NCBI RefSeq assembly: GCF_003945385.1 | Contig: NZ_AP018920.1 | Coordinates: 4,588,001-4,652,000 of the forward strand | DNA length: 64,000 nt | DNA from: Pseudonocardia autotrophica | GTDB lineage: Bacteria; Actinomycetota; Actinomycetes; Mycobacteriales; Pseudonocardiaceae | Reading direction: 5' to 3' | Part shown: in pieces, positions 1 through 9,139 of the stretch | Layout: each line of letters opens with the position of its first letter | How positions within the stretch are numbered: position 1 is the first letter of the stretch | The notes under the pieces: model-generated | What the model was told of the DNA's origin: nothing | Seen by the model: the letters and a program-made list of their open reading frames with translations, nothing else | Databases searched by the model: none | Translations under genes and position numbers: made by a program

Positions 1-169
1 AGAGCGCGACCTCACCGAGCATGAACGACCAGTGCGTCGGGAAGACCTTGTTGAACTGCTTACGCAGTCCCGCCGCCGGATGGAAGCGCTGGTCGAGCTG
101 GTCCAGTGCTCCTGCGGCCTTGGACGCACCCCCTCCCGGGGATGACGTCGGAGTGGTGATCGAACTCAT
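1..169 (-). CDS. qcrB: cytochrome bc1 complex cytochrome b subunit, N-terminal part
   Basis: Reading leftwards from the ATG at 169-167, 56 codons are present before the window edge. They give an N-terminus rich in Ser, Pro and Gly, then a stretch ending [14 protein letters not shown], which fits the start of actinobacterial cytochrome b just before its first membrane helix. QcrB carries the b haems and both quinone sites of the bc1 part of the bcc-aa3 supercomplex in the plasma membrane. Its ATG overlaps the qcrA stop codon (ATGA), so the genes are translationally coupled in the order qcrC-qcrA-qcrB. The rest of the gene lies outside the window. Confidence 0.88.
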   Translation of the reverse strand, partial: MSSITTPTSSPGGGASKAAGALDQLDQRFHPAAGLRKQFNKVFPTHWSFMLGEVAL

Positions 170-1302
170 GTCGTCTTCGGCCTCTCCCAGAACGCAGGTC
201 CGACGGGCTCGACGAAGTCGCTCACCGCGACGAAGTAGCCCTCATCGTTCACCGTGATCGGCAGCTGAGGCAGCGGGCGGGCCGCCGGTCCGAAGACGGG
301 CCGGGCGTCCTCCGTCGCCAGGAACTGCGACTGGTGGCAGGGGCACAGGATGCGGTTGTCCTGTGCCTGGTACAGCGACGTCGGGCAACCGACGTGCGTG
401 CACACCTTCGACCAGGCGTAGAAGTCGCCGTGGTTGAAGTCCTCCTGGCCGGGGCGCGCGTTGACCACGGTGCCGGGCCGGAGGCGGATCAGCATGACCG
501 GTGCGTCGGAGGCGCGCTGCGCGTGCAGCAGCTCCTCCTCGTGCCCGCGCTCGCTCTCCCGGTAGGGGAAGACCGTCATCATCGATCCGGGCTCCATGTC
601 CTCGGGCCGCACGCGCGCGATCTCACTGAGGATACCGGTATCGGTGCGCAGGTACACGGTCTCGCCGTTCTCCGGGCGCCATCCGGTGTGCCACAGCGGA
701 GCCTCGTCACCCTCGGCCCACGGGTTCCGGATGATGCCGCCGAGCGCGACCACGCCGGTGCCGATACCGACCACGGTGGCCGCCAGCCCGGCGCTGCGGA
801 TGATCAGCTTCCGCCGCCCGAGGGTGGTGCCGTTCCCGGCGTCGGTGAGCTGGGCGACCAGGGTCCGGCGGTCCAGCTCGTCGGAGGGACCGTCGTGCCG
901 CTGCTGGATCGAGACCTCGTCCGGGAACAGCTTCTTGACGGCCTGGATCACGGCGATACCCATCGCCAGGATCGCGAACCCGAAGGTGAAGCCGATCACC
1001 GGCGTGTACATCGAGTAGATCGTGTAGCCGGGCTCGCCGACGTTCACGTACTCCCACGGCCACCAGATGAACGCGATCACGAACGCGAGCCCGGACAGCG
1101 CCGAGATCACGAACCACAGCGCGACCGTGCGCTCGGCACGCTTCTCCGCCCGCGTCCCCGCGATCGGGAACTTGGGCGTGTTGTGCACGACCTCGACCTC
1201 GTCGAGCTCGCCGGCCAACCGGGCCAGCTGCTCGGGCGACATCTCGTCGAGCTCCTCACGGGTCGGACGCCTGTCCGCCCCGGTGCTGACCTCGCTGCTC
1301 AA
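166..1302 (-). CDS. qcrA: cytochrome bc1 complex Rieske iron-sulfur subunit
   Basis: A 378-residue protein that carries electrons from menaquinol to the QcrC haems. The 2Fe-2S site is clear: CTHVGCP at about 301-307 and CPCHQSQF at about 320-327 supply the two Cys and two His ligands. Hydrophobic segments at about 60-80, 95-120 and 170-190 give the three-helix N-terminal anchor typical of actinobacterial Rieske proteins. The start is a TTG at 1302 that overlaps the qcrC stop (TTGA), and the stop overlaps the qcrB start, so all three are translated as one coupled unit. Length and domain order are normal for the family. Confidence 0.95.
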   Translation of the reverse strand: MSSEVSTGADRRPTREELDEMSPEQLARLAGELDEVEVVHNTPKFPIAGTRAEKRAERTVALWFVISALSGLAFVIAFIWWPWEYVNVGEPGYTIYSMYTPVIGFTFGFAILAMGIAVIQAVKKLFPDEVSIQQRHDGPSDELDRRTLVAQLTDAGNGTTLGRRKLIIRSAGLAATVVGIGTGVVALGGIIRNPWAEGDEAPLWHTGWRPENGETVYLRTDTGILSEIARVRPEDMEPGSMMTVFPYRESERGHEEELLHAQRASDAPVMLIRLRPGTVVNARPGQEDFNHGDFYAWSKVCTHVGCPTSLYQAQDNRILCPCHQSQFLATEDARPVFGPAARPLPQLPITVNDEGYFVAVSDFVEPVGPAFWERPKTT

Positions 1303-2189
1303 CTCTTCGCCCCCAACCAGATCGCGAATCCGACCAGCCCGGACATGACGAACACGAACACGAACACGCCCTCCGCCGTCGGGCCGAGGCCCAGCAGGGA
1401 GTAGCCGCCCGGGTCGTTGGTCTCGTTGACCGACTTGATGTACGCGATGATGTCGCGCTTCTCCTCCGGCGTGAGCTGCTGGTCGGAGAACCGCGGCATG
1501 TTCTGCGGACCGGTCTGCATCGCCGTGTAGATCTGCGACTCACTGGCCGGCGCCAGCGCCGGCGCGTACTTGCCGGACGACAGCGCACCGCCGACACCGG
1601 TGAAGTTGTGGCAGGACGCGCAGTTCAGCCGGTACAGCGTGCCGCCACGGCCCGGGTCCTCACCGCGCAGCGCCTCGCCCCGCTCGGCCGGGGTGACCGG
1701 GCCGCCGCCGTTGACCTGGATGTAGGCGCCCAGCGCCTCCAGGTTCGCGCGGCCCTCGGCGGTCTCCGGGTCGAAGATCGGCAGCGGGTGCTTGCGGGCG
1801 GCCTGTGCCTCCTGGCGGGCCATCGGCATCCGGCCCGACGACACCTGGAAGTACACCGCCGCGTCGCCGACGCCGATCAGGCTCGGCCCGCGGTCCTGCT
1901 CGCCCTGCAGGTTCGCACCGTGGCAGGTGATGCAGGTGTTGTTGTAGAGCTGCTCACCCTTCGCGACCAGCGCGGCGTCCGGCTGCGCCTGGGCGACCTG
2001 CGGCTGCGGCGCCAGTGCGGTGTAGAGGAAGCCGACGGTCACCAGGCTGAGACCGATGGCAAGGGCACCCGCGATCCGGCGGTGCATCTTGCCGTGCGGG
2101 CGGGATCGGCGTCCGGCCTTCTGCTCGGGCCGGCCGCCCGGTGGTGGGTTCTGGGCTGCGCTGTCAGCGCCCTCGGGATTCTCGGTCAT
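1299..2189 (-). CDS. qcrC: cytochrome bc1 complex dihaem cytochrome c subunit
   Basis: A 296-residue membrane-bound dihaem cytochrome c of the actinobacterial bc1 complex. Two haem-binding motifs are visible, CITCH at 86-90 and CASCH at 190-194, each starting a cytochrome c domain. An N-terminal hydrophobic anchor lies at about 39-60, and a C-terminal membrane helix ([20 protein letters not shown]) precedes a short tail. This is the covalent cytochrome cc that passes electrons directly to the aa3 oxidase, so no soluble cytochrome c is needed. It starts at an ATG 57 bp after ctaE and is coupled to qcrA downstream. Confidence 0.95.
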   Translation of the reverse strand: MTENPEGADSAAQNPPPGGRPEQKAGRRSRPHGKMHRRIAGALAIGLSLVTVGFLYTALAPQPQVAQAQPDAALVAKGEQLYNNTCITCHGANLQGEQDRGPSLIGVGDAAVYFQVSSGRMPMARQEAQAARKHPLPIFDPETAEGRANLEALGAYIQVNGGGPVTPAERGEALRGEDPGRGGTLYRLNCASCHNFTGVGGALSSGKYAPALAPASESQIYTAMQTGPQNMPRFSDQQLTPEEKRDIIAYIKSVNETNDPGGYSLLGLGPTAEGVFVFVFVMSGLVGFAIWLGAKS

Positions 2190-2246
2190 CGCTGGGGGTC
2201 TTCCAACCTCGACGTCGTGGCGGGTGCGGTCATGGGGGTCAGCCGG

Positions 2247-2855
2247 CTAACGGATGAAGTAGATGACGGCGAACAGCGCGATCCACACCACGTCGACGAA
2301 GTGCCAGTAGTAGGACACGACGATCGCAGCAGTGGCCTGTGCCGGGGTGAACTTGCTCAGCTTGGTCCGGATGAGCAGGTAGACGAACGCGACCAGGCCA
2401 CCGATGACGTGCAGGCCGTGGAAGCCGGTCGCCATGTAGAAGACCGACCCGTACGCACTGGACGCGATGGTCGTGCCCTCCTCGACCAGGAGGTAGTACT
2501 CGTACCCCTGGCCGATGACGAAGAAGGTCCCCATCGCCAGCGTGAGCAGGTACCAGCGACGCAGCCCGAACACGTCGCCCCGCTCGGCGGCGAACACGCC
2601 GAACTGGCAGGTGAACGACGACGCGACCAGCACCGTGGTGATCATCAACGCGTACGGGACGTTGAGATGGGTGGGCGCGGGAGGCCATGGTCCGTCGTTC
2701 TGCGCCCGCGCGGTGAAGTACATCGCGAACAGCCCGGCGAAGAACATCAGCTCGCTGGCGAGCCAGACGATGGTGCCGATACTGACCAGGTTCGGGCGGT
2801 TCAGCGAATGGATCCGCGCGCTGATGTGGGGGGCCGCTGTCGTCACGCCGGGCAT
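2247..2855 (-). CDS. ctaE: cytochrome c oxidase subunit III
   Basis: Subunit III of the aa3-type cytochrome c oxidase. I chose the ATG at 2855 (202 residues), because it matches the roughly 203 residues of the mycobacterial protein; an in-frame GTG at 2897 would add 14 residues of poor quality. The conserved HSLNRPN and [15 protein letters not shown] segments, the [14 protein letters not shown] loop and the C-terminal [14 protein letters not shown] helix are all present. It heads the ctaE-qcrC-qcrA-qcrB set, so oxidase and bc1 genes are expressed together, as expected for the obligate supercomplex. Confidence 0.93.
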   Translation of the reverse strand: MPGVTTAAPHISARIHSLNRPNLVSIGTIVWLASELMFFAGLFAMYFTARAQNDGPWPPAPTHLNVPYALMITTVLVASSFTCQFGVFAAERGDVFGLRRWYLLTLAMGTFFVIGQGYEYYLLVEEGTTIASSAYGSVFYMATGFHGLHVIGGLVAFVYLLIRTKLSKFTPAQATAAIVVSYYWHFVDVVWIALFAVIYFIR

Positions 2856-3076
2856 TATGACCCGAGCCGAACTTCTACGGCTTGTCGGGATACCCATCGG
2901 AGCGTCCCGATCGGCGAACGGTGCCCGTGATCAGCGGTTCTCCGCCGGGAGGAGAGCCGGGCCACGCCGCGGGCCCACCACGGGCACACCGCAACAGTGG
3001 GACGAGCGGGAGCCCCGCGGAGTTCCCGACGCCCGGCCACCCGGCCCACCACGGCACACCGACTACTATCCGACGG
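2856..3076. other. divergent intergenic region between ctaE and the receiver-like gene
   Basis: About 220 bp separate the ctaE start (leftwards) from the next start on the plus strand. It must carry the promoter of the ctaE-qcr operon on the minus strand. The only clear element I see is the plus-strand -10 at its right edge, which is listed separately. Confidence 0.5.
3064..3069 (+). promoter_or_regulatory. -10 element TACTAT of a leaderless gene
   Basis: TACTAT fits the actinobacterial -10 consensus TAnnnT and ends seven bases before an in-frame GTG at 3077. Transcription would therefore start at or next to the start codon, giving a leaderless mRNA. No -35 stands out. This spacing decided the start chosen for the downstream gene. 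Confidence 0.6.
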
Positions 3077-3538
3077 GTGGCGAGCGGAGCAGCGGCAGAG
3101 ATCGGCGGAGCGGCCGGTGGAACGGTGAGCGGCACCAGCACGGTGCTGGTCTACAGCCACCGTCCCGAGGTACGCGAGGGCATCATCAACGCGGTCGGGC
3201 GGCGGCCGGCGCCGGACGTCGGCCGGGTGACCTACGTCGAGGCGAGCGGCATCGGCCAGGTGCTCGCGGCCTGCGACGCCGGCGAGGCCGATCTGCTGGT
3301 GCTCGACGGCGAGGCGCAGCCCACCGGCGGGATGGGTGTCGCCAAGCAGCTGCGGCACGAGATCGTCGACTGTCCCCCGATCGTGCTCACCGTCCGGCGG
3401 CGGGACGACCGGTGGCTGGCCACCTGGTCGGAGGCCGACGCGGTGCTCGTGCACCCGCTCGACCCGATCGAGTCCGCCGAGGTGATCGCGCAGGTGCTGC
3501 GCGACCACCGCGCCGGCACCCTGACCTCGCAGAAGTAG
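3077..3538 (+). CDS. receiver-like (CheY-fold) orphan protein
   Basis: A 153-residue protein starting at the leaderless GTG 3077 (another GTG lies at 3125). From about residue 20 it shows an alternating beta/alpha pattern like a response-regulator receiver domain: STVLVYSHRPEVREGI, then DLLVLDGEAQPTGGMGVAKQL, where the Asp of LDGE sits where the phospho-acceptor is expected. The Lys normally found on beta strand 5 appears replaced by His (VLVHPLDP), and there is no output domain. It may be a pseudo-receiver rather than a phosphorylated regulator. It ends 13 bp before trpD and so is probably cotranscribed with it. Confidence 0.6.
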   Translation: MASGAAAEIGGAAGGTVSGTSTVLVYSHRPEVREGIINAVGRRPAPDVGRVTYVEASGIGQVLAACDAGEADLLVLDGEAQPTGGMGVAKQLRHEIVDCPPIVLTVRRRDDRWLATWSEADAVLVHPLDPIESAEVIAQVLRDHRAGTLTSQK

Positions 3539-3551
3539 AAGGACACACCGC

Positions 3552-4601
3552 GTGAGCGCGAGCGCACCCACCTGGCCCTCCGTGATCGGCCGGCTGGTGA
3601 GCGGCCAGGACGTCAGCGCCGAGGAGGCCACCTGGGCGATGGGCCGGGTGTTCTCCGGCGAGGCGACACCGGCACAGCTCGCCGGCTTCCTCATCGCGCT
3701 GCGCGCGAAGGGCGAGACCGCCGCCGAGATCTCCGGCATGGCGGACGCGATGCTGGCGCACGCGCTGCGGGTGGACGTCCCCGGTCGCGCCGTCGACGTG
3801 GTCGGTACCGGTGGCGACCAGGCGCACACGGTGAACATCTCCACGATGTCGGCGATCGTCGTCGCGGCCGCCGGTGCGCCGGTGGTCAAGCACGGCGGGC
3901 GGGCCGCGTCGTCCCAGTCCGGGACGGCGGACGTGCTGGAGACGCTGGGCGTCGCGATCGAGCTGAGCCCCGCCGCCGTCGAGCGGTGCGTCGCCGAGCT
4001 GGGCATCGGGTTCTGCTTCGCGCAGGCGTTCCATCCGGCCATGCGCTTCGCCGGCGGCGTCCGCCGCGAGCTCGGCGTTCCGACCGCGATGAACCTGCTC
4101 GGGCCGCTGTCCAACCCGGCACAGCCGGCTACCGGGCTGATCGGCTGCGCCGACCCGAAGCACGCCTCGACGATGGCCGAGGTCTTCGCCCGGCGCGGCA
4201 AGTCGGTGCTGGTCGTCCGCGGCGACGACGGCCTGGACGAGCTGACCACGACCACGTCCAGCTCGGTCTGGATCGCCGACGGCGGCACGGTCCGTCGCGA
4301 TCGGCTGGACCCGGCAGATCTCGGTGTGCGCCCGGCGACGAGCGAGGACCTGCTCGGCGGCACCCCCGACGTGAACGCCGCCGTGGTGCGCGACCTGCTG
4401 GCCGGGAAGACCGGGCCGGTGCGTGACGCGGTACTGCTCAACGCCGCCGGTGCGCTGGCCGCGCACCGCGGGATCGGCGACGACCTCACCACCGCGATCG
4501 GCGACGCGCTGGACACGGTCGCGCAGGCGATCGACTCCGGTGCCGGCGCCGATCTGCTGGCCCGCTGGGCGGCGCTGTCCACCGAGCTCGCGGCGGGCTG
4601 A
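3552..4601 (+). CDS. trpD: anthranilate phosphoribosyltransferase
   Basis: A 349-residue enzyme that transfers the phosphoribosyl group of PRPP to anthranilate in tryptophan synthesis. The PRPP-binding loop GTGGDQAHTVNIST starts at about residue 85, followed by KHGGRAASSQSGTADVLE and LLGPLSNPA, all hallmarks of the family. The GTG start has an AGAAGGA ribosome site about eight bases upstream. Other trp genes are not in the window; an isolated trpD next to the ctaE-qcr cluster is the usual arrangement in actinobacteria. Confidence 0.96.
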   Translation: MSASAPTWPSVIGRLVSGQDVSAEEATWAMGRVFSGEATPAQLAGFLIALRAKGETAAEISGMADAMLAHALRVDVPGRAVDVVGTGGDQAHTVNISTMSAIVVAAAGAPVVKHGGRAASSQSGTADVLETLGVAIELSPAAVERCVAELGIGFCFAQAFHPAMRFAGGVRRELGVPTAMNLLGPLSNPAQPATGLIGCADPKHASTMAEVFARRGKSVLVVRGDDGLDELTTTTSSSVWIADGGTVRRDRLDPADLGVRPATSEDLLGGTPDVNAAVVRDLLAGKTGPVRDAVLLNAAGALAAHRGIGDDLTTAIGDALDTVAQAIDSGAGADLLARWAALSTELAAG

Positions 4602-4611
4602 CGCCCGGCGG

Positions 4612-5517
4612 TCAGTGTGGCTCCGCCCGGTGCGTGCCGAGCCGGGACGGTCGCGGTGCCGCACCGGACCCACCGGCGACCGTCGCGCGGACGAGCTCGG
4701 CGACCACGGCCGGGTCCTCCAGCGGCATCGCGTGGCCGAGATCGGCGAGTTCGACGCAGCGCGCGTCCGGGAGCATGTCCCGCAGAAGCGCGGCGGTCTC
4801 CGCGTAGGCGCCGGTGCGTTCGGGACTGCGGGCCCCGTGCACGATCAGGACCGGTCGGGCCAGGGTGGCGGCATCGCCGGGATCGAGGTGCCATTCCATG
4901 GCGGCCCGGATCTCGTCGTCGAAGAAGTGGGCCGCATCGGACATCAGCTGCGCCCGGGCGCCGTCGCCGTTGCGCAGCACCGGCAGCGACGCCCAGTGCT
5001 CACCGCAGACACCGTCGAGGAAGATCGTCGCGGCCGCGGCGACGCCGTCGGTGCCCAGCGCGGCCAGCGCCGGTCCGACGACCCGCTCACCGAGGTCGGC
5101 TCCCTCGGGACCGGACGGGCTGGGAGCGGGCTCGATCAGGATCAGTCCCGCGACGAGATCGGGCCGGTCGAGCGCAGCCTGCAGGGCGATGATGCCGCCG
5201 GAGGAGTGCCCGACGATCCAGGCCCGGTCGGCGCCGAGCCGGTCGAGCACGGCGGCGCAGTGCCGGGCGTGGTCGGCGATCGTGAGGTGACGATCCACCC
5301 GCGGGCTCGCGCCGTAGCCGGCCCGGTGGGTGCGGACGACCCGGTGGCCGTCGAGGGCGGGCTCCCGGAGCAGCGGGGCGAACCAGTCCCCGTAGAGGCC
5401 GGCGTGCACCAGCAGGACGGTGTCGCCGGTGCCGCGCTCCTCGTAGTGGATGCGGACGTCGTCGCCGGCGTCGACGAGTCCGGAGCCGGGTGTCCTGCTG
5501 TTCGGTGTGGAGGTCAT
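4612..5517 (-). CDS. alpha/beta-hydrolase fold protein
   Basis: A 301-residue alpha/beta hydrolase from the ATG at 5517 (a GTG at 5523 would add two residues). The nucleophile elbow is GHSSGG, the oxyanion loop is LLVHAGLYGDWFAP, and the C-terminal His is in LADLGHAMPLEDP. The usual acidic residue after the sixth strand is not obvious (IVHGARSPERTG). The substrate cannot be told from sequence. It lies 53 bp downstream of the LuxR-type regulator on the same strand and is probably cotranscribed with it, so it may be a target or partner. It converges with trpD, leaving a 10-bp gap. Confidence 0.75.
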   Translation of the reverse strand: MTSTPNSRTPGSGLVDAGDDVRIHYEERGTGDTVLLVHAGLYGDWFAPLLREPALDGHRVVRTHRAGYGASPRVDRHLTIADHARHCAAVLDRLGADRAWIVGHSSGGIIALQAALDRPDLVAGLILIEPAPSPSGPEGADLGERVVGPALAALGTDGVAAAATIFLDGVCGEHWASLPVLRNGDGARAQLMSDAAHFFDDEIRAAMEWHLDPGDAATLARPVLIVHGARSPERTGAYAETAALLRDMLPDARCVELADLGHAMPLEDPAVVAELVRATVAGGSGAAPRPSRLGTHRAEPH

Positions 5518-5570
5518 GGCCACGACGATCGCGGGCGTCGCGGCCGCGCGAATCCGTATGGCTCACGGAT

Positions 5571-8390
5571 CTAGTCGGGTCGCGGCGCGAGCCAGTGCGA
5601 GAGGGTCCCCCGGCTCCGTTCGCCGGTCTTGGCGAGAAGCCTGCCGACGTGGGTTTCGACGGTGCGCCGGGACAGGTGCAGGCGCTGCGCGATCCCGGGG
5701 TTGTCCAAGCCCTCGGCGACGAGACCGAGCACCTCGAACTCACGGCCGGTCACCCCGCGTGCGCGCAGGTGCACGGGGACCGGTCCGCGGTCGCGGGCGG
5801 GGCGGGGGACGGCACCCCCGGCGCGACGCAGCAGGACCCGACACCGGCGGACCATACGGACCTCATCGGTGGTGGCCAGCCAGGCGAGCGCGGAGTTCAG
5901 GGTCGCGATCGGGTCGACCAGACCGTCCGCCGTGGTGAGGAAGGACTCGAACAGGGCCCGGTGGAAGGGGGTTCGGACCAGGAGAGCGCGGCCGTCGGCC
6001 AGGAACCGGGCGGCGAGATCGGCGTCTCCCGCGTGATGGGCGGCGACCGCGTCGGCCAGCTGCTGGGCCGCCCGGTTGATCACCTGCACACCGACGTCCG
6101 ACGACCGGAGCTCCTCGCGCGCCCGTCCGTCGGCGGGGTCCGCGATCGTCGCGAGCAGGGCCCACTCGCCCCAGATCGGGGTGGCGTTGGCCCCGGGCGC
6201 CCCGCGGAGGGTGCCGACGGCGCGCCCCAGCCCGGCGACCGCGCCATCGGTGTCGTCGTCGAGCCAGGCGTCCAGACCTGCCAGCTGGTGGCGCGCGGCG
6301 TGGATGTGCACGGGGCTGACCGAGAGGCGGAGGGCGTCGTCCAGGATCGCGCCGGCCTCGTCCCGGCGGTCCGCGAAGACGCGACCTCGTGCCACCCACA
6401 TCAACGCGTGCCCACGCATCCCGTCGAGCCGCAGCCGGGTCGCCCGGTCGGCACACCGCTGCGCCCGCGCCGCCGCATCGACGATGCCCTCGGTGCTCGC
6501 GGCCAGGGCTGTCTGCTGCAGGGCGAGTCCCAGCGCGGTGCCGAGCATCCCCGCCTCGACGGCGAGTGCCTCGGCCTGCCGCAGCGCTGCCCCGTCGCCG
6601 GCTTCGAACAGGTCCTCGACGCCGAGCTCGGAGAGCGCGCGGATCCGGCGCGGGGCGAGCCCGTGCTCCTCCGCGGTCCGGAGTGCGCTACGCAGCGCCT
6701 CCCCCGCGCGGCGCGGGTCGGAGCGGCGCCGGGCACGTCCCACGACCTCGAGCGACGCACAGAGCAGGTCCGGCTGATCGGTCCGCTCCGCCGCCGCGGC
6801 CGCGCGGTCGGCCAGCTCGGCCGCCGTGCGGGGATCTCCGCGGCCCAGGGTGAGCTGCGCCGCCAGGCACAGGGCGCGGGGTCCGGCCGGGTCGGCGATC
6901 TCGCGCAGGTAGCGCTGCGCATCGTCGAACCGTTCCGCGGCGAGGCAGGCGTCGGCGAGCGCTGCCGCGAGATCCGACCGGCCGGGCTCGGGGGCCCGGC
7001 GCAGCTCCTGATCGCCGCCGGCCACCGCGTCGTCGATGCGGGCGGTCAACGTGAGGGCCCGGACGTGATCGACCCGGACCGCGACCGCCAGCCCGGTGTC
7101 CCCGGCGGCCAGCACGACCGCGCGTTCGAGGATGTCGGCTGCTGCCGCGAGGGCACCGGCACGGACATGGTCCGCGGCCTGCCGACGGAGCAGCTCGGCG
7201 GCGCGGTGCGGACGCCCCGCGCGGGCGTGCAGATCGGCGAGCAGAGCAGGTTCCCGCTCGACGGCGCCGGCGCCGTCGAGCCGGTCGACGACCGTCGCAG
7301 CGAGATCGGCCCGCTCCGGCGCGGACAGCCGGGTGAGCACGGCCTCCCGGGTCAGCGCGTGCCTCCACCGTGGTGTTCCGGCCGCGTCGACGGTCAGCAG
7401 CCCGCTCTCGGCACCGGCCCGGATCGAGGCGGCGACGAGGGCACGACCGGTCGCGGTCGCCGCGGGCAGGAGCTCCCAGCGGATGTCCTGCCCGAGCAAC
7501 GCCGCGACGACGATCACCTCCCGGTGCTCGCGGGCCAGCAGGGCGGCCTTGTGGTGCACGATCTCCGCGAACCCGGGAGGGACCGTGCCGGCGAGGTCCC
7601 GCACGGCACGCCATCCGCCGGGTCCGCCGGCCAGCGCTCCGGTGCCGAGCAGGTGCGCGATCAGCTCCTCGAGGAGCAGCGGCAGCCCGCCGGCCGCATC
7701 CACGAGGTAGGACTCGAGGTCCGGGGAGAGCACGTCGCCCGCGCACACTCGTGCCAGCACGGCCAGTTCGGTGCGCTCCATGCGGGGGACGGCGATGTGG
7801 GAGGCCTCCCGGCGGGTCAGGAGATGGGCGAGTCCGTCCGGCCGCCGCTCGTCACTGCGGGCGGCACCGATGATGCGCACCGGGACATCGCCCAGCGCCG
7901 GCGCGATGTACTGCAGTGCCGCCAGCGTGTCCTCGTCCGCCCAGTGCAGATCGTCGAGGAGGACCAGGCACCGACTGCCACTCCGGACGACCTCGAGCAG
8001 CTCGAGGATCGCCTCGCCCAGCACGAGGGCCGGGTCGACGAGATGAGCCGACGGCGCCGCCCCGGCCGGCCACGCCGGGAGCATCCAGGCGAGCACGGAC
8101 CGGAACGGCGCCAGGCGTTCGTCCCTCGCGAGTGCCGGCGGCGCGGCGCGCACCAACGCCTCGGCCAGCGGCCGAAAGGCGCCGCTGCCGGGGACCGCCC
8201 GGCCGCGGAGGACACGCAGACCGGCCGCCTCGGCACGGTCTCCGAGCTCAGCCAGCAGGCGGGACTTCCCCGATCCGGCCTCCCCCGTCAGCAACGTCAG
8301 CCCACCGTCACCGGCCATGGCGTGCCGGGTGAGGGCCGCCATCTCGGCCTCCCGGCCGATGAACGACGCGGTGCCTCCCGGCCACTGCAC
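5571..8390 (-). CDS. large ATP-binding LuxR-type (LAL) transcriptional regulator
   Basis: From the GTG at 8390 this encodes 939 residues. FIGREAEMAALTRH is followed by a Walker A motif TGEAGSGKS (about 35-43) and a Walker B strand CLVLLDDLHWADE, giving a STAND/AAA-type ATPase module. A long Ala- and Arg-rich helical (TPR-like) middle follows. The last 65 residues are a LuxR helix-turn-helix (TGREFEVLGLVAEGLDNPGI, then RTVETHVGRLLAKTGERSR). This is the LAL/MalT-like architecture, in which a ligand and ATP gate activation. The open frame extends upstream to 8840, but that part overlaps the Lrp-like gene on the other strand and is not protein-like. The downstream hydrolase is its likely operon partner. 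Confidence 0.85.
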   Translation of the reverse strand: MQWPGGTASFIGREAEMAALTRHAMAGDGGLTLLTGEAGSGKSRLLAELGDRAEAAGLRVLRGRAVPGSGAFRPLAEALVRAAPPALARDERLAPFRSVLAWMLPAWPAGAAPSAHLVDPALVLGEAILELLEVVRSGSRCLVLLDDLHWADEDTLAALQYIAPALGDVPVRIIGAARSDERRPDGLAHLLTRREASHIAVPRMERTELAVLARVCAGDVLSPDLESYLVDAAGGLPLLLEELIAHLLGTGALAGGPGGWRAVRDLAGTVPPGFAEIVHHKAALLAREHREVIVVAALLGQDIRWELLPAATATGRALVAASIRAGAESGLLTVDAAGTPRWRHALTREAVLTRLSAPERADLAATVVDRLDGAGAVEREPALLADLHARAGRPHRAAELLRRQAADHVRAGALAAAADILERAVVLAAGDTGLAVAVRVDHVRALTLTARIDDAVAGGDQELRRAPEPGRSDLAAALADACLAAERFDDAQRYLREIADPAGPRALCLAAQLTLGRGDPRTAAELADRAAAAAERTDQPDLLCASLEVVGRARRRSDPRRAGEALRSALRTAEEHGLAPRRIRALSELGVEDLFEAGDGAALRQAEALAVEAGMLGTALGLALQQTALAASTEGIVDAAARAQRCADRATRLRLDGMRGHALMWVARGRVFADRRDEAGAILDDALRLSVSPVHIHAARHQLAGLDAWLDDDTDGAVAGLGRAVGTLRGAPGANATPIWGEWALLATIADPADGRAREELRSSDVGVQVINRAAQQLADAVAAHHAGDADLAARFLADGRALLVRTPFHRALFESFLTTADGLVDPIATLNSALAWLATTDEVRMVRRCRVLLRRAGGAVPRPARDRGPVPVHLRARGVTGREFEVLGLVAEGLDNPGIAQRLHLSRRTVETHVGRLLAKTGERSRGTLSHWLAPRPD

Positions 8391-8513
8391 CGGAGCAGTA
8401 TGAGGTGCGCCACCAGCGGCGCACCAGGCCCGGCGGCCGCCGCCTCGGCGCGGGTCACCGCACCGTCTAGCCTGAACGCGACCACCGGTCCCGACCCGAG
8501 GGGGAGCCCCGCC

Positions 8514-8792
8514 GTGATCACCGCGATCGTCCTGGTGCACACCGCTGCCGACCGGATCCCCGAGACCGCGCAGGCGATCGCGGATCTCGACGGGGTCGCG
8601 GAGGTGTACTCCTGCGCCGGCGATGTCGATCTCATCGCGATCGTGAAGGTCCGCGAGCACGAGCAGCTCGCCGAGATCATCGCCGGCCAGCTCAGCCGGG
8701 TCGACGGGGTGATCGGCACGGACACGCACATCGCATTCCGGTCGTACTCCAAGGCGGACACCGAAGCCGCCTTCGCCATCGGACTGGACTGA
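8514..8792 (+). CDS. Lrp/AsnC ligand-binding-domain protein without a DNA-binding domain
   Basis: A 92-residue protein from GTG 8514, which has a GGGGAG ribosome site six bases upstream. It is a single RAM/ACT-like domain: ITAIVLVHTAAD, IADLDGVAEVYSCAGDVDLI and VDGVIGTDTHIAFRSYS match the C-terminal effector domain of Lrp/AsnC regulators, while the N-terminal helix-turn-helix is absent. Stand-alone versions are known in actinobacteria, often near trpD and the qcr genes. A possible -10 (TAGCCT) lies at 8467-8472. It probably assembles into oligomers that sense amino acids or modulate a full-length Lrp protein; this is inference. Confidence 0.85.
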   Translation: MITAIVLVHTAADRIPETAQAIADLDGVAEVYSCAGDVDLIAIVKVREHEQLAEIIAGQLSRVDGVIGTDTHIAFRSYSKADTEAAFAIGLD

Positions 8793-8916
8793 CCGACCGA
8801 CCGCGGCACCGGGCAGGCGGCCCGTCCGGTGACACCGCACGCGAGTGGCGGTACGGCGGGTCGCATCGGAACTCCCGTGAGGCAGCGCCCGTGTGGCGCA
8901 TACCGCACCCGCTTGC

Positions 8917-8922
8917 TACTGT
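8917..8922 (+). promoter_or_regulatory. -10 element TACTGT of a leaderless leader ORF
   Basis: TACTGT (TAnnnT consensus) ends seven bases before the ATG at 8930. The spacing predicts transcription starting at that A, so the leader ORF would be translated from the very 5' end of the mRNA, 210 nt upstream of the ACT-like gene. Confidence 0.55.
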
Positions 8923-8929
8923 GATCGTC

Positions 8930-9016
8930 ATGCGCCCCGTCGAGCACATCCTTGCTCCGGCCGCAGCGCTGCCCGCAGCACGAATTACCGCGGTAGTAGC
9001 ACTGCGCGTCGGCTGA
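8930..9016 (+). CDS. candidate 28-residue leader peptide
   Basis: A short ORF beginning MRPVEHILAP and ending ITAVVALRVG, placed exactly seven bases after a good -10 and followed 123 bp later by the ACT-like gene. It is enriched in Ala, Val, Leu and Ile, most strongly in the last ten codons. Leader peptides rich in branched-chain residues control ilv/leu genes in corynebacteria by attenuation, and this arrangement is reminiscent of that. I see no strong terminator hairpin between leader and gene, so the mechanism is unproven. Confidence 0.45.
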   Translation: MRPVEHILAPAAALPAARITAVVALRVG

Positions 9017-9139
9017 TCCAGGCCGCCGACGCGCCGCGCCCCATCCAGGCGCACCCCCTCCCGTCCACTGTCACGACGGTCGAGACCTGGCTCGCGTTCT
9101 GAGCATCATCACTCGCGCAACGCACGGAGCCCTTCCATC

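Noticed and set aside
2857..4894. Minus-strand frame of 679 codons antisense to trpD
   Set aside because: trpD and the receiver-like gene on the plus strand have clear family motifs; this frame has none.
5490..8792. 1,100-codon open frame on the plus strand
   Set aside because: It is antisense to the LAL regulator; only its last 92 codons (8514-8792) are a real gene. Long antisense ORFs are normal at this GC content.
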